Positions 1 through 8,126 of a DNA stretch of 64,000 nt are shown here, in pieces. Source of the stretch: CBDESM01 sp965242485. Lineage in GTDB: Bacteria > Chloroflexota > Dehalococcoidia > Bin125. The position numbers were made by a program, and so were the translations under genes. The first letter of the stretch is position 1; every line of letters starts with the position of its first letter. The notes under the pieces were generated by a model. It had not been told where the DNA came from. It did not search any database and worked only from the letters and a program-made list of their open reading frames with translations. Where the stretch lies: positions 1,488,001 to 1,552,000 of the forward strand of contig CBDESM010000003.1 of assembly GCA_965242485.1 (NCBI GenBank), given 5' to 3'.

Positions 1-14
1 GCCAAATTTTGGCG

Positions 15-383
15 CTAGAAGCCCCACACCGTGATTTGGACGTGGCAGGTATCGAGATTCAGCAGACCCGCCGACTCTGTCCGAACCATCCCTCCGAACG
101 CGTTCCGGGCGCCCCACTCCATCCGCACGCGCAATCGGCCATCTGCTTCAAGCGCATAGTCATTTCTGAAGTACGTGCCGAACGTCTCCATTGAGCCCGG
201 ATCGTTGAGGCGGTCGCGAATCTGTTCCTCGAACGAATCGAGGTTGCCGTCCCATGAGACCTGCGGGCAGTCGCGCAACCGATCCTCGGTCGTCTGCGGA
301 CCCGAGCAAGCAGCCGCCACGACGGCAACGAGCGCCAGAATCGCCAGCGCACTTCGTTGCCACGGCAACTCCGAACATCTCAT
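15..383 (-). CDS. small lipoprotein of unknown function
   Basis: 122 aa. The N-terminus is a hydrophobic signal segment (residues about 11-26) ending in a lipobox-like VAAAC, so the mature protein should be anchored to the membrane outer face by the Cys at about 26. The remaining ~95 residues are polar and resemble no family I recognise. A TAGGAT hexamer ends 6 nt before the ATG, which supports this start without a Shine-Dalgarno. It reads the same way as the two binding-protein lipoproteins downstream in coordinate order but has its own promoter-like element. Hypothetical; the lipoprotein assignment is the secure part. Confidence 0.6.
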   Translation of the reverse strand: MRCSELPWQRSALAILALVAVVAAACSGPQTTEDRLRDCPQVSWDGNLDSFEEQIRDRLNDPGSMETFGTYFRNDYALEADGRLRVRMEWGARNAFGGMVRTESAGLLNLDTCHVQITVWGF

Positions 384-389
384 CCGGCA

Positions 390-395
390 ATCCTA
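390..395 (-). promoter_or_regulatory. putative -10 element (TAGGAT), leaderless spacing
   Basis: TAGGAT on the minus strand with 6 nt to the ATG at 383. It fits the TAnnnT pattern seen before many genes here. Transcription would start at or next to the start codon. Confidence 0.4.
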
Positions 396-435
396 GGCGT
401 CAGTCGCGTGCGGACGCTGGAGCGTGTCGGTGCAG

Positions 436-759
436 TCAGAGTTCGGGTTCCGCCGGCAGCCGCGAATGCGGCCCCGGCCGTCCGAAATCCAGCTCCGCCG
501 TATCGATCTCGCAATCGCCATCGCCCAGCGGCAGATCGACGTATTCCGGCGTCAATCCCTCCGACGGCCAGAACCGCAGCCGCACCCCCGTCGCCTCCGC
601 CGGCGCCTCGCAGGCCGTCTCCGCCGCCCCGCGCCCCGAATGGAACCAATCCCCCTCCTCGCCGCCGTCGCCCACCAGCCAAGCCCCGAACCAAGGCATC
701 GGCAACCCGAAATCCGACTCCGCCAAATGCCACCGAATCCGCACCATCCGCGCCATCAT
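436..759 (-). CDS. hypothetical protein, 107 aa
   Basis: No family recognised. Begins with two Met codons (759, 756) and starts only 15 nt after the stop of the binding-protein gene 775-2094, so it is probably the last gene of that transcript. The composition (acidic, Trp-rich, alternating polar and hydrophobic residues such as MPWFGAWLVGDGG) looks like a folded soluble protein. A competing minus-strand frame (380-781) is Gly/Ala/Arg-rich and looks like a shadow. Moderate confidence that it is real. Confidence 0.45.
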   Translation of the reverse strand: MMARMVRIRWHLAESDFGLPMPWFGAWLVGDGGEEGDWFHSGRGAAETACEAPAEATGVRLRFWPSEGLTPEYVDLPLGDGDCEIDTAELDFGRPGPHSRLPAEPEL

Positions 760-774
760 GCCGCTCCGCCGCGC

Positions 775-2094
775 CTACCAATAGGGCAGCGCGTACAATA
801 TCCCGCCCTGCCCGGCCGGGCAGTCGACCGAGTCGTTAAGCGCCAATGCGTTCAGCGTGCAATCGCGCGGGATCACGTCGCCGATCGTGCGGTCGTAGAT
901 CTCGCCGTAGTTGCCCACGGCCGAGATCGCCCGTCGGAGGAACTGCGGGTCGACTGGGTCGAAGCCCAGCGTCGCGACGGACGAGCCTTGGAAGGAGACG
1001 CCCAGCAGCCGTGCCACGTTCGAGTTCGGCGGATTGCGTGCCATCCAGCCCACATTGTGCGACGTGATCCCCATCTCCTCGGCTGCGATCAGGCCGTGCA
1101 CGACCCAGTTCACGACATCCTTCCACTCTGAATCGTAGTCTCGCACGCCCGCCGCCAGCGGCTCCTTCGAAATGACCTCGCCCAGCACCGTGTAGTCGCT
1201 GGCGTTGTGGCGCACGCTGATCCTCGAGGCCAGGTCCGAAGCGTCCGCCGTCAGCGCGTCGCAGCGGCCGCGGAAGAACGCGTCCGAAACCTCGGCGCTC
1301 TGCCCGCCCAGCGCGGTGTACCTCGCGCCCAGATCAGCGAAGTAGTCGGCCAGGTTCTGCTCCGTCGTGGTGCCGGTCTGCACGCAGATTGTCTCGCCCG
1401 CCAGATCCCGAATCTGCCTGATCCCCGAATCCTTCCGCACCGCGAAACCTTGGCCTGTGTAGAACGTCGGAGTCGTGAAATCCACCGCCAGCCCCGCATC
1501 CCGCGAGGCCGTGATCGTCGTCGTCCGGATCAGCACGTCGATCTGCTCACTGCTCAGCAGCTCGAACCGCCTTGACGCATCCGACGCGTCCACGTAGTCC
1601 ACCGCGTCCGCGTCGCCCAGCACGGCCGCCGCGATCGCCTTGCAGAACTCGATGTCGAAGCCCTCGGGGGTCCCCGGGGTCCTCAGGCCGCTCTTGAACC
1701 CGAACAGCGGCTGCGTCAGTTTCACGCCGCACAGCAGTTCACCACGATCGATCACCGTACGCAGCGTGGAACCGTCAAGGCCGCGTTTAAGCGTGACGGG
1801 CGGAGCCTCCAATGCCTGTTGGAGCTGCTGCTTGGTGCGATCAAGTTCCGCTTCCAACTCGACGATCCGATCTTTGTCGGCCTCCGCCTCCTGCTCCAAA
1901 CCAGCCCTCACTTCTGCGAGCAGCTGCTCTGCTTGACTCAGCCGACCTTCCAGCTCCCGCGACCGCTCTGGATCGCCGCTTGAACAGGCAGCCGTCGCGC
2001 ACGCCAGCACTGCCGGTACGCACAAGAGAATCGCCCGGCGGAAAACGGCCGCGCCCGCCGAACGCCCCGTCGCCCAGAACCGCGGACGCGCCAT
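775..2094 (-). CDS. polar amino-acid ABC transporter substrate-binding lipoprotein with coiled-coil stalk
   Basis: 439 aa. Signal peptide with lipobox (ATAAC, Cys about 36), then about 60 residues of heptad-like charged coiled coil (about 42-95), then a bacterial solute-binding family 3 domain of the AapJ/BztA type. Family features visible: GELLCGVKLTQPLFGF, GFDIEFCKAIAAAVLGD, RTTTITASRDAGLAVDFT and the C-terminal GNYGEIYDRTIG. It would bind an amino acid outside the membrane and deliver it to an ABC permease, but no permease or ATPase gene lies nearby. It is a diverged tandem copy of 2105-3220, which lacks the coiled coil. TAGGCT lies 7 nt before the ATG. Confidence 0.88.
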   Translation of the reverse strand: MARPRFWATGRSAGAAVFRRAILLCVPAVLACATAACSSGDPERSRELEGRLSQAEQLLAEVRAGLEQEAEADKDRIVELEAELDRTKQQLQQALEAPPVTLKRGLDGSTLRTVIDRGELLCGVKLTQPLFGFKSGLRTPGTPEGFDIEFCKAIAAAVLGDADAVDYVDASDASRRFELLSSEQIDVLIRTTTITASRDAGLAVDFTTPTFYTGQGFAVRKDSGIRQIRDLAGETICVQTGTTTEQNLADYFADLGARYTALGGQSAEVSDAFFRGRCDALTADASDLASRISVRHNASDYTVLGEVISKEPLAAGVRDYDSEWKDVVNWVVHGLIAAEEMGITSHNVGWMARNPPNSNVARLLGVSFQGSSVATLGFDPVDPQFLRRAISAVGNYGEIYDRTIGDVIPRDCTLNALALNDSVDCPAGQGGILYALPYW

Positions 2095-2101
2095 GCTTGG
2101 C

Positions 2102-2107
2102 AGCCTA
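2102..2107 (-). promoter_or_regulatory. putative -10 element (TAGGCT), leaderless spacing
   Basis: TAGGCT on the minus strand, 7 nt upstream of the ATG at 2094. It sits in the 10-nt space after the upstream binding-protein gene, so the second copy may be transcribed independently as well as by read-through. Confidence 0.4.
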
Positions 2108-3220
2108 CCGGTAGGGCAGCGCGTACATGATCCCGCCCTGCCCGGCCGGGCAATCGACCGAGTCGTCGAGCGCCAGCGCGTTCAGCGTGCAATCGCGCGG
2201 GATCACGCCGCCGATCTCCCGTTCGTAGATCTCCCCGTAGTTGCCCACCGCGCGGATCACCCGCTGGATGAACTGCGGATCGATTTGGTACTCCTCGTCC
2301 GCGTGCTTCTGCCCGAAGCCGTGATCGGCCACGCTCGCTCCGCCGAACGGCACCCCCAGGATCCGCGCGATCGTCGTGCTCGGCGGATCCGCCGCGTACT
2401 CGTCCACGTTCCGGCTCGTGATCCCCGCCTCCTCCGCCGCGATCACCCCGTAGACCACCCAATTGACGACGTCCTTCCAGTCCGAGTCGTAGTCGCGCAC
2501 GCCCGGCCCCAGCGGCTCCTTCGAGATCAGCTCGCCCAAGATGCGGAACTCGGCCGCGTTGGGCAGGCCCGACAACTGCGCCGCCAAGTTCGACTGATCC
2601 GCCGTCCAGGCATCGCAGCGCCCGCTCGTGAACGCTTCCCGAGTCGCCTGATCCGTCCCGCCCAGCACCCGGTACTCCAGCCCCAGCTCCGTGAAATGAT
2701 CGGCCAGGTTCTGCTCCGTCGTCGTCCCCGACTGCACGCAGATCGTCGGATTGTCCGTCATGTCCGCCGTCGAGTAGTACGGCGACTCCGCCCGCACCGC
2801 GAAGCTCTGCCCCGTGTAGAACGTCGGCGTCGTGAAATCCACCGCCAGCCCCGCATCGCGCGACGACGTGATCGTCGTCGTCCGGATCAGCACGTCGATC
2901 GACCCGTCCGCCAGCAGCTCGAACCGTGTCGTCCCGTCCGAAACGTCAATGTAGCGCACCGCCTCCTCGTCGTCCAAGACCGCCGCCGCGATCGCCTTGC
3001 AGAACTCGATGTCGAAGCCGACCGGATCCCCGTCCCCCGTCTTCAGCCCGAACAGCGCCTGCGTCTGCTTCACCCCGCAGAGCAGCTCCCCGCGGTCGAT
3101 CACCGTCTGCAGCGTCTCCCCCCGCGGCTCCCCCTCGCCCCCGCCCCCCGAACAAGCCGCCGCAACGGCCGCGAACAGCGCCAATCCGATCACCGCCAGT
3201 ACGAGCCTCATCCCGATCAC
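2105..3220 (-). CDS. polar amino-acid ABC transporter substrate-binding lipoprotein
   Basis: 371 aa. Signal peptide ending FAAVAAACSG (lipobox Cys about 23), then the family 3 solute-binding domain almost directly. It shares long near-identical stretches with the neighbouring copy, for example GELLCGVKQTQALFGLKTG and GFDIEFCKAIAAAVLDDEE, and a closely similar C-terminal ~60 residues ending GQGGIMYALPYR. General L-amino-acid (AapJ-like) binding is the family role; the ligand is not determinable. A TAGGCT hexamer 45 nt upstream (3266-3271) is a plausible promoter. No permease genes adjoin, so it is an orphan component. Confidence 0.9.
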   Translation of the reverse strand: MIGMRLVLAVIGLALFAAVAAACSGGGGEGEPRGETLQTVIDRGELLCGVKQTQALFGLKTGDGDPVGFDIEFCKAIAAAVLDDEEAVRYIDVSDGTTRFELLADGSIDVLIRTTTITSSRDAGLAVDFTTPTFYTGQSFAVRAESPYYSTADMTDNPTICVQSGTTTEQNLADHFTELGLEYRVLGGTDQATREAFTSGRCDAWTADQSNLAAQLSGLPNAAEFRILGELISKEPLGPGVRDYDSDWKDVVNWVVYGVIAAEEAGITSRNVDEYAADPPSTTIARILGVPFGGASVADHGFGQKHADEEYQIDPQFIQRVIRAVGNYGEIYEREIGGVIPRDCTLNALALDDSVDCPAGQGGIMYALPYR

Positions 3221-3265
3221 CCGCCTTCCCCCTGCATTCGCGCCGGCCGACCAGCCGCACCGCCC

Positions 3266-3271
3266 AGCCTA
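3266..3271 (-). promoter_or_regulatory. putative -10 element (TAGGCT)
   Basis: Minus-strand TAGGCT 45 nt upstream of the ATG at 3220. Same hexamer as before the paralogue. Confidence 0.3.
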
Positions 3272-3345
3272 CTCCCGCCTGCCGCTCCGGAGCGCTGGTC
3301 CGTTGCCGGCGAATCGCATAGCGCCGCTGCCGGCGGAGACTCGGC

Positions 3346-5160
3346 ATGGATGTCACCCTCTTCAGCCTTGAAGACCTGTTCGACCGCACGATCCGCTATC
3401 TCGTGCCCACATTCCAGCGCCGCTACGTCTGGAGCCGGGACGACCAGTGGGAGCTGCTCTGGGATGACGTCTCGAAGTGCGCGGCCACCGGCTTGGCTTC
3501 GGGCGGAGAAGCCGAGCGGCGCGGCAAGTCGGGCGACGATGATCACTTCCTCGGCGCGTTGGTCATCCAGCAAACGACCAATCCGCTGTCGCGCATCCGC
3601 GCCCGCGAGGTGATCGACGGGCAGCAGCGCCTCGTCACCCTCCAACTCCTGCTCGGCGCCGCCCGCGACGTGTTCCGCGGGCTCGACCACTCCAGCGCCG
3701 AGCGTTTGCAGCGATTGGTCGAAAACAACGATCCCGATGTCCGCTCCGATCCCGATCAAGCCTTCAAAGTCTGGCCGACCAGCGGCGACCGGACGGCCTT
3801 CCGCGACGTCATGACCGAGCCCGACCGGCGCGCCGGCACCGCGCCCTCCCGCATCGCCGAGGCGCATCAGTACTTCCACGACCAGGTGCGCGGCTGGCTG
3901 CTGGAAGAGCCCGATCACGTCGGACATCGCATTGCCGCGCTCGAACGCGCCATCACCTCGCGCCTGCGGGTAGTCGTGATCGAACTCGACGAGGGCGAGA
4001 ACCCGCACATCATCTTCGAGACGCTCAACGCGCGCGGCACGCCGCCTCTGAATTGGGATCTGACCAAGAACGAACTGATGAACCGGGCCGCTGATGACGG
4101 GATCGACCCCGAGGCGCTCGCCGCCCGCCATTTCGGCGACTTCGAGGACGATTGGTGGGATGAAGAGGCGCGGCTCGGTACGCTGCGCCGCTCCCGGATC
4201 GACGCCTTCCTCAATTCGTGGCTGATCTTCCGCACCGGCAAAGCCGTCGAAGCGAAGGAGGTCTTCGACGGCCTCAAGGTCTACGCGAAGTCAGTGGCCG
4301 ACGTCGAGGAACTTGCCGACGACTTGCGGCAAATATCGGTCGTCTTCCGCGAGATCGAAGAGACCGAAGACCGGGCCGCGCCCGAAGGCCTGTTCCTCTA
4401 CCGCTGGAAGGAGATGCAGGCCCGCGTCTTCACCCCCGTCCTGCTCGCCTTGTTCAGCGGACGGTCGGATCAGCAGGAAAGCAGGCGCGATTTCCTGCGC
4501 GGGCTGCGGGCGATCGAAAGCTATCTCGTCCGTCGGATGCTCTGCGGCATGACCACCCGCGGTTACTACGACCTCGTGATCCCCCTGCTCGAACGGCTGG
4601 CGGCCGCCCCGCCGAACCAAGCCAGCGCAGCCGTCGTCGCCTTCTTGGCCGGCCAAACGGGCGAGCGCCACCTCTGGCCGGATGATCAGCGGCTCCGCGA
4701 AGCGATGCTGCACGTGCCCGTGTACGAACGCCTTTCGCGCGGGCGCGCCCGGCTCGTGCTCGAAGCGCTTGAGGCCGAACTCCGCACCGAAAAATCCGAC
4801 GCCGAACCGATCCGGCGCAAGCTCAGCATCGAGCACGTGATGCCCAAGCAGTGGCGCGAGCATTGGGACGATCTCCCGCAAGCGTCCGACGCGGACGGCG
4901 AGGATCCGGCGGCCGTGCGGGACAGGATCATCCACGCGATTGGAAACCTGACCCTTGTCAGCAAGCGGTTGAACCCGGCGATGTCGAACGCGCCCTGGGC
5001 GGACAAGCGGGCCGCGCTGCGCGAGCACAGCTCGCTCTTCCTCAACAAGGACTTGCTCGCCCACTCGCGCACGCGCTGGAACGAAGCCGCGATTGCCGCG
5101 CGCGGCGAACGGCTCTGGCAAGCCGCCTGCGCTGTCTGGCTGTCGGCGGAACGGGCCTGA
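3346..5160 (+). CDS. GmrSD-like DUF262/DUF1524 protein (putative modification-dependent nuclease)
   Basis: 604 aa. N-terminal DUF262 domain (a ParB/Srx-like NTPase-type fold) with the family motif DGQQR at about residues 91-95 and the opening VPTFQRRYVWSRDDQWELLW. C-terminal DUF1524 HNH-like nuclease domain with IEHVMPKQW (His about 497) and GNLTLVSKRLN. The architecture matches single-chain GmrSD type IV restriction proteins, which cleave modified phage DNA; this role is by family, not shown here. It is a stand-alone gene, diverging from the binding-protein genes and convergent with the small gene at 5173. A second DUF262/DUF1524 protein (49017-50852) is only distantly similar. Confidence 0.85.
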   Translation: MDVTLFSLEDLFDRTIRYLVPTFQRRYVWSRDDQWELLWDDVSKCAATGLASGGEAERRGKSGDDDHFLGALVIQQTTNPLSRIRAREVIDGQQRLVTLQLLLGAARDVFRGLDHSSAERLQRLVENNDPDVRSDPDQAFKVWPTSGDRTAFRDVMTEPDRRAGTAPSRIAEAHQYFHDQVRGWLLEEPDHVGHRIAALERAITSRLRVVVIELDEGENPHIIFETLNARGTPPLNWDLTKNELMNRAADDGIDPEALAARHFGDFEDDWWDEEARLGTLRRSRIDAFLNSWLIFRTGKAVEAKEVFDGLKVYAKSVADVEELADDLRQISVVFREIEETEDRAAPEGLFLYRWKEMQARVFTPVLLALFSGRSDQQESRRDFLRGLRAIESYLVRRMLCGMTTRGYYDLVIPLLERLAAAPPNQASAAVVAFLAGQTGERHLWPDDQRLREAMLHVPVYERLSRGRARLVLEALEAELRTEKSDAEPIRRKLSIEHVMPKQWREHWDDLPQASDADGEDPAAVRDRIIHAIGNLTLVSKRLNPAMSNAPWADKRAALREHSSLFLNKDLLAHSRTRWNEAAIAARGERLWQAACAVWLSAERA

Positions 5161-5172
5161 TCGCCGGCCGCG

Positions 5173-5497
5173 CTATTCGTCGAGGACGCGGTAGTTCAGT
5201 TTGAACTGGGTACCGCTGACCACTCGGATTTCGAGGAAGTCGAACAGCATCCAGTCGCCCGAATAGACCGTGACGTTGTTCCCGTGATCGTCGGAGCCGC
5301 GCGGGGTGCTCCCGCGCAGGTCGATGATCTCGTACTCATCGCCGCCGAAGACCTCGATTGCATCTTCGTCCGCCGTCGTCGGATGGACGCATGGCATCCC
5401 GTAGTCGCCCAAGCGGCTCGCCAGCTTGCCCCCAGCCGTGCGGGGGGACGAATCGCTCGGCTTCGACGATGTCCGCGTACTTGATCACGTCCGGCAT
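5173..5497 (-). pseudogene. small conserved-looking gene with a one-base frameshift
   Basis: A good start exists at ATG 5497, with GGAAGGAG 6 nt upstream, reading MPDVIKYADIVEAERFVPP. Within a C6 run (plus-strand G run near 5445) the frame must change by one base to continue as TAGGKLASRLGDYGMPCV and on to the stop at 5173. Removing one C gives a continuous 107-aa protein. As it stands, only a 79-aa frame from an internal ATG at 5412 is open. No family recognised. It is either a homopolymer sequencing error or a recent frameshift. Convergent with the GmrSD-like gene, 12 nt apart. Confidence 0.6.
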
Positions 5498-5576
5498 CGG
5501 CTGCTCCTTCCCGTTGGGGGACCGGGACCCTATCGGACCGATCCGGAAGGACCAATGCCGGGTTCGCGGGCGGGGG

Positions 5577-6437
5577 CTACGTGTCGGTGAAGTTGGGGCG
5601 GCGCTTTTCGGAGAAGGCGGTGGGGCCTTCGATGGAGTCGTTCATGCCTTCGAGGTTCTGCTCGATGGCGTTGCCGAACTGCTGGGCCATCAGGCCGTTC
5701 ATGCCGAAGCCCTGGTAGAGCGCCTGCTTGTAGTTGCGGACGGCGCGGGGGGCGAGGTAGAGCATCCGCCGCGCGTATTCCAGCGCCGTCTCCAGCAGCA
5801 GCTCGCGCGGGACGACGCGCTGCACCCAGCCCAGCTGGTGGCAGCGCGCGGCGTCGTACTGCGTGTCGCCCCAAAGGATCAGCTCCAGCGCCGAGGCCAG
5901 GCCGATCTGCCGCGTCAGCGGGATCATCCAGCCGGCCCCGCCCATGTTCCAGCGCGTCTCCGCGATCCCGACCCGCGCCTCTTCCGCCATGATCCGGATG
6001 TCGCACTGCATCGCGTAGTTGAACCCGCCCGCGATCGCGTAGCCGTTGATCGCCCCGATCACCGGCTTCCACAGGTTCAGCGACTCGGCCAGCGGGGCCG
6101 GGCGGCGCAGCCGCGGCGCGTGCGGATTCGGCCTGCCCTCCGCCTCCGCCTTGCGCGTCTCCGACGTGTTGATCAGGTCGGCCCCCGCGCAGAACGCCCG
6201 CCCCGCGCCCGTGAGCACCGCGCAGCGCGCCTCCGGGTCGTCGCGGAACGCCACGAACGCGTCGTGCAGCGCCTCGGCCAAGCCGTCCCCGATCGAGTTC
6301 ATCCGGTGCGGCCGGTTCATCGTGATCAGGTGGACGCCGCCGTCCTCCAGGACGTCGACCTTGACGACCGGGCCGAAGGTCTCCTGAGGGGTCGAACGGT
6401 TGTGAATCGCGGGGTCGTACTCTGCGTAATCAGCCAC
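5577..6437 (-). CDS. enoyl-CoA hydratase/isomerase (crotonase) family protein
   Basis: 286 aa, GTG start at 6437. Crotonase fold signatures: MNRPHRMNSIG near the N-terminus, the CoA-binding/oxyanion loop AGRAFCAGADL, and AINGYAIAGGFNYAMQCD followed by GIAETRWNMGGAGW, which carries the usual acidic catalytic position. Length and order match the family. Probable reaction is hydration or isomerisation of an acyl-CoA in fatty- or aromatic-acid breakdown; the exact substrate is unknown. Stands alone, divergent from the carbonic anhydrase gene. TAGCCT at 6465-6470 is a plausible -10. Confidence 0.88.
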   Translation of the reverse strand: MADYAEYDPAIHNRSTPQETFGPVVKVDVLEDGGVHLITMNRPHRMNSIGDGLAEALHDAFVAFRDDPEARCAVLTGAGRAFCAGADLINTSETRKAEAEGRPNPHAPRLRRPAPLAESLNLWKPVIGAINGYAIAGGFNYAMQCDIRIMAEEARVGIAETRWNMGGAGWMIPLTRQIGLASALELILWGDTQYDAARCHQLGWVQRVVPRELLLETALEYARRMLYLAPRAVRNYKQALYQGFGMNGLMAQQFGNAIEQNLEGMNDSIEGPTAFSEKRRPNFTDT

Positions 6438-6464
6438 GGCGTTTCCCTCCCGGTGCGCCGAGGC

Positions 6465-6470
6465 AGGCTA
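6465..6470 (-). promoter_or_regulatory. putative -10 element (TAGCCT) for the crotonase gene
   Basis: Minus-strand TAGCCT 27 nt upstream of the GTG at 6437. GGGAGGG lies between it and the start. Confidence 0.3.
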
Positions 6471-6527
6471 GCCGACGGGGAAGCGCCCCTGAGCCGGCTC
6501 GGGAGCAGCAGGAGAGGACGGTGCCGC

Positions 6528-7343
6528 ATGACGGAGAAATTCGCCCCGGCGGGCCGCGCCCGCCTCAGCCGCCGCGCCCTGCTCGGCGTTTGCGGGAGAG
6601 CCGCGATCGGCGCGGCGGGCTTCGCGCTCGTGGGCTGCGGCGGGGACGACCGGGGCGATCTCGAAGCGCCGCCCTGGGGCTACTCCGCCGCCGACGGCCC
6701 CGCGCGCTGGGCGGAACTCTCGTCCAACTACGCCGTATGCGGCACCGGCAGCGATCAATCGCCGGTCGACATCGCCGGCTATCAAGTCGCGGATGATCCC
6801 CCGCCCGTCTTCGCCTACGAAGGCAGCAGCACGCACCTCGAACATCTCGACACCACCGTCCACGTGCAGTTCGCCGGCCGCAACCTGCTGACGCTCGCGG
6901 AGGGCGATTACGTGCTGCGCCAGATCCATTGGCACACGCCCAGCGAGCACCTGGTCGACGGGCGTTCGTTCCCGATGGAGATGCACCTCGTGCACGGCCG
7001 CGGCTCCGGCGAGTTCGCCGTCGCCGGCGTCTTCTACGAGCTCGGCGCGGCCGACGAGCCGCTCCAGAGGCTGATCGACGCCGTCCCGTCCGGCGCGACG
7101 AATTCGACCGACGACGTCGATCTGCAGGCCGCCGACTTCGCGCCGGACGGCGCGGCCTACTTCGCCTACCACGGCTCGCTCACGACCCCCCCGTGCAGCG
7201 AGGTCGTGTCCTGGCTGGTGATGCGCGAGCGCCGCACCCTCTCCGAAGCCCAGCTCGCCGCCCTGCGCGGCCTCACCAACGGCGACAACAGCCGCCCCGT
7301 GCAGCCGCTCAACGACCGCTCGATCCAGCTGCTCGGCGGCTGA
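6528..7343 (+). CDS. alpha-carbonic anhydrase, Tat-type lipoprotein
   Basis: 271 aa from ATG 6528; the longer open frame upstream is shadow of the crotonase gene. The N-terminus has a twin-arginine-like segment (SRRALLG) and a lipobox (LVGC, Cys 37), implying export in folded form and lipid anchoring. The catalytic domain is alpha-class: QSPVDI, zinc ligands H134 and H136 in HWHTPSEH, third ligand H153 in MEMHLVHG, and GSLTTPPCSEVVSWLVM. It interconverts CO2 and bicarbonate outside the cytoplasm. Followed 37 nt later by a second alpha-carbonic anhydrase without a signal. Confidence 0.93.
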   Translation: MTEKFAPAGRARLSRRALLGVCGRAAIGAAGFALVGCGGDDRGDLEAPPWGYSAADGPARWAELSSNYAVCGTGSDQSPVDIAGYQVADDPPPVFAYEGSSTHLEHLDTTVHVQFAGRNLLTLAEGDYVLRQIHWHTPSEHLVDGRSFPMEMHLVHGRGSGEFAVAGVFYELGAADEPLQRLIDAVPSGATNSTDDVDLQAADFAPDGAAYFAYHGSLTTPPCSEVVSWLVMRERRTLSEAQLAALRGLTNGDNSRPVQPLNDRSIQLLGG

Positions 7344-7380
7344 TCGCGGCTTCCCCCGCGCCAACGGAAGCGGAGCAGAC

Positions 7381-8064
7381 GTGGAACTCGTGCAATGGGA
7401 TTACTCGGAAGAGCGCGGCCCGGCCCGCTGGGGCGGCCTCTGCGCCGACTTCGCGCTCTGCGATCAGGGCCGCGCCCAATCCCCGATCGACATCGACCGT
7501 CCCGAACCTGCGGAGGGCGCGCGCCTGCGCTTCGACTACGCGGGCGCCGTCCGCGCGATCGAGCATCGCGGCATCCAGGTGGCGCTGCACTTCGGCCCCG
7601 GCTGCACGCTGCAGATCGGCTCCCGCGCGGCGCAGCTGACCCAGGCGCACTGGCACGCGCCCTCGGAGCACGCCGTCCGCGGCCGGCGCTTCCCGCTCGA
7701 ACTGCACTACGTCCACGTGCTCGAGGACGGCGGCCTCGCCGTCGTCGCCGTGATCTACCAAGAAGGCACGCCCGATCCGCTGATCGCGCGGCTGCTGCGC
7801 GAAGCCGAGCCGCTGGCGGGCGGCTCCTCGCACCGCGAGGTCGACATCCCCGCCGCCGAGTTCGAGCCGCGAATGGCGGCGCACTACGCCTACGACGGCT
7901 CGCTCACCACCCCCGCCTGCGATGAAGGCGTGCTCTGGCACGTCATGCATGAGCGCCCCGCGGTTTCGCGCGAACAGGCCGCGGCGCTCTCGCGCCTGAC
8001 CGGCGGCGACAACAGCCGCCCCCTCCAGCCCCGCAACGGCCGCCGCGTCTCGCTCGTGCTCTGA
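7381..8064 (+). CDS. alpha-carbonic anhydrase, no signal peptide
   Basis: 227 aa, GTG start. Same fold as the preceding gene: QSPIDI, HWHAPSEH with zinc ligands H90 and H92, third ligand H109 (LELHYVHV), and GSLTTPACDEGVLWHVM. No hydrophobic N-terminal segment is visible, so it is probably cytoplasmic. That is unusual, because bacterial alpha-class enzymes are normally exported. An upstream start adding a signal is not apparent in the 37-nt gap. The two genes are likely co-transcribed and would act on CO2/bicarbonate on both sides of the membrane. Confidence 0.9.
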   Translation: MELVQWDYSEERGPARWGGLCADFALCDQGRAQSPIDIDRPEPAEGARLRFDYAGAVRAIEHRGIQVALHFGPGCTLQIGSRAAQLTQAHWHAPSEHAVRGRRFPLELHYVHVLEDGGLAVVAVIYQEGTPDPLIARLLREAEPLAGGSSHREVDIPAAEFEPRMAAHYAYDGSLTTPACDEGVLWHVMHERPAVSREQAAALSRLTGGDNSRPLQPRNGRRVSLVL

Positions 8065-8084
8065 GCACCGCTCTCGCGGATCGG

Positions 8085-8090
8085 TAGCAT
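8085..8090 (+). promoter_or_regulatory. putative -10 element (TAGCAT)
   Basis: TAGCAT in the context CGGTAGCAT, 36 nt upstream of the carboxylesterase ATG. A GGGAGG ribosome site follows at about 8115. Confidence 0.3.
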
Positions 8091-8126
8091 TCGCCCGACC
8101 GCTGAGGCGCGCAGGGAGGCCCGATC

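Noticed and set aside
1..13. inverted repeat GCCAAATTTTGGC at the window edge as a terminator
   Set aside because: Only 6 bp with a one-base loop, no T tract in the right place, and the rest of the context lies outside the window.
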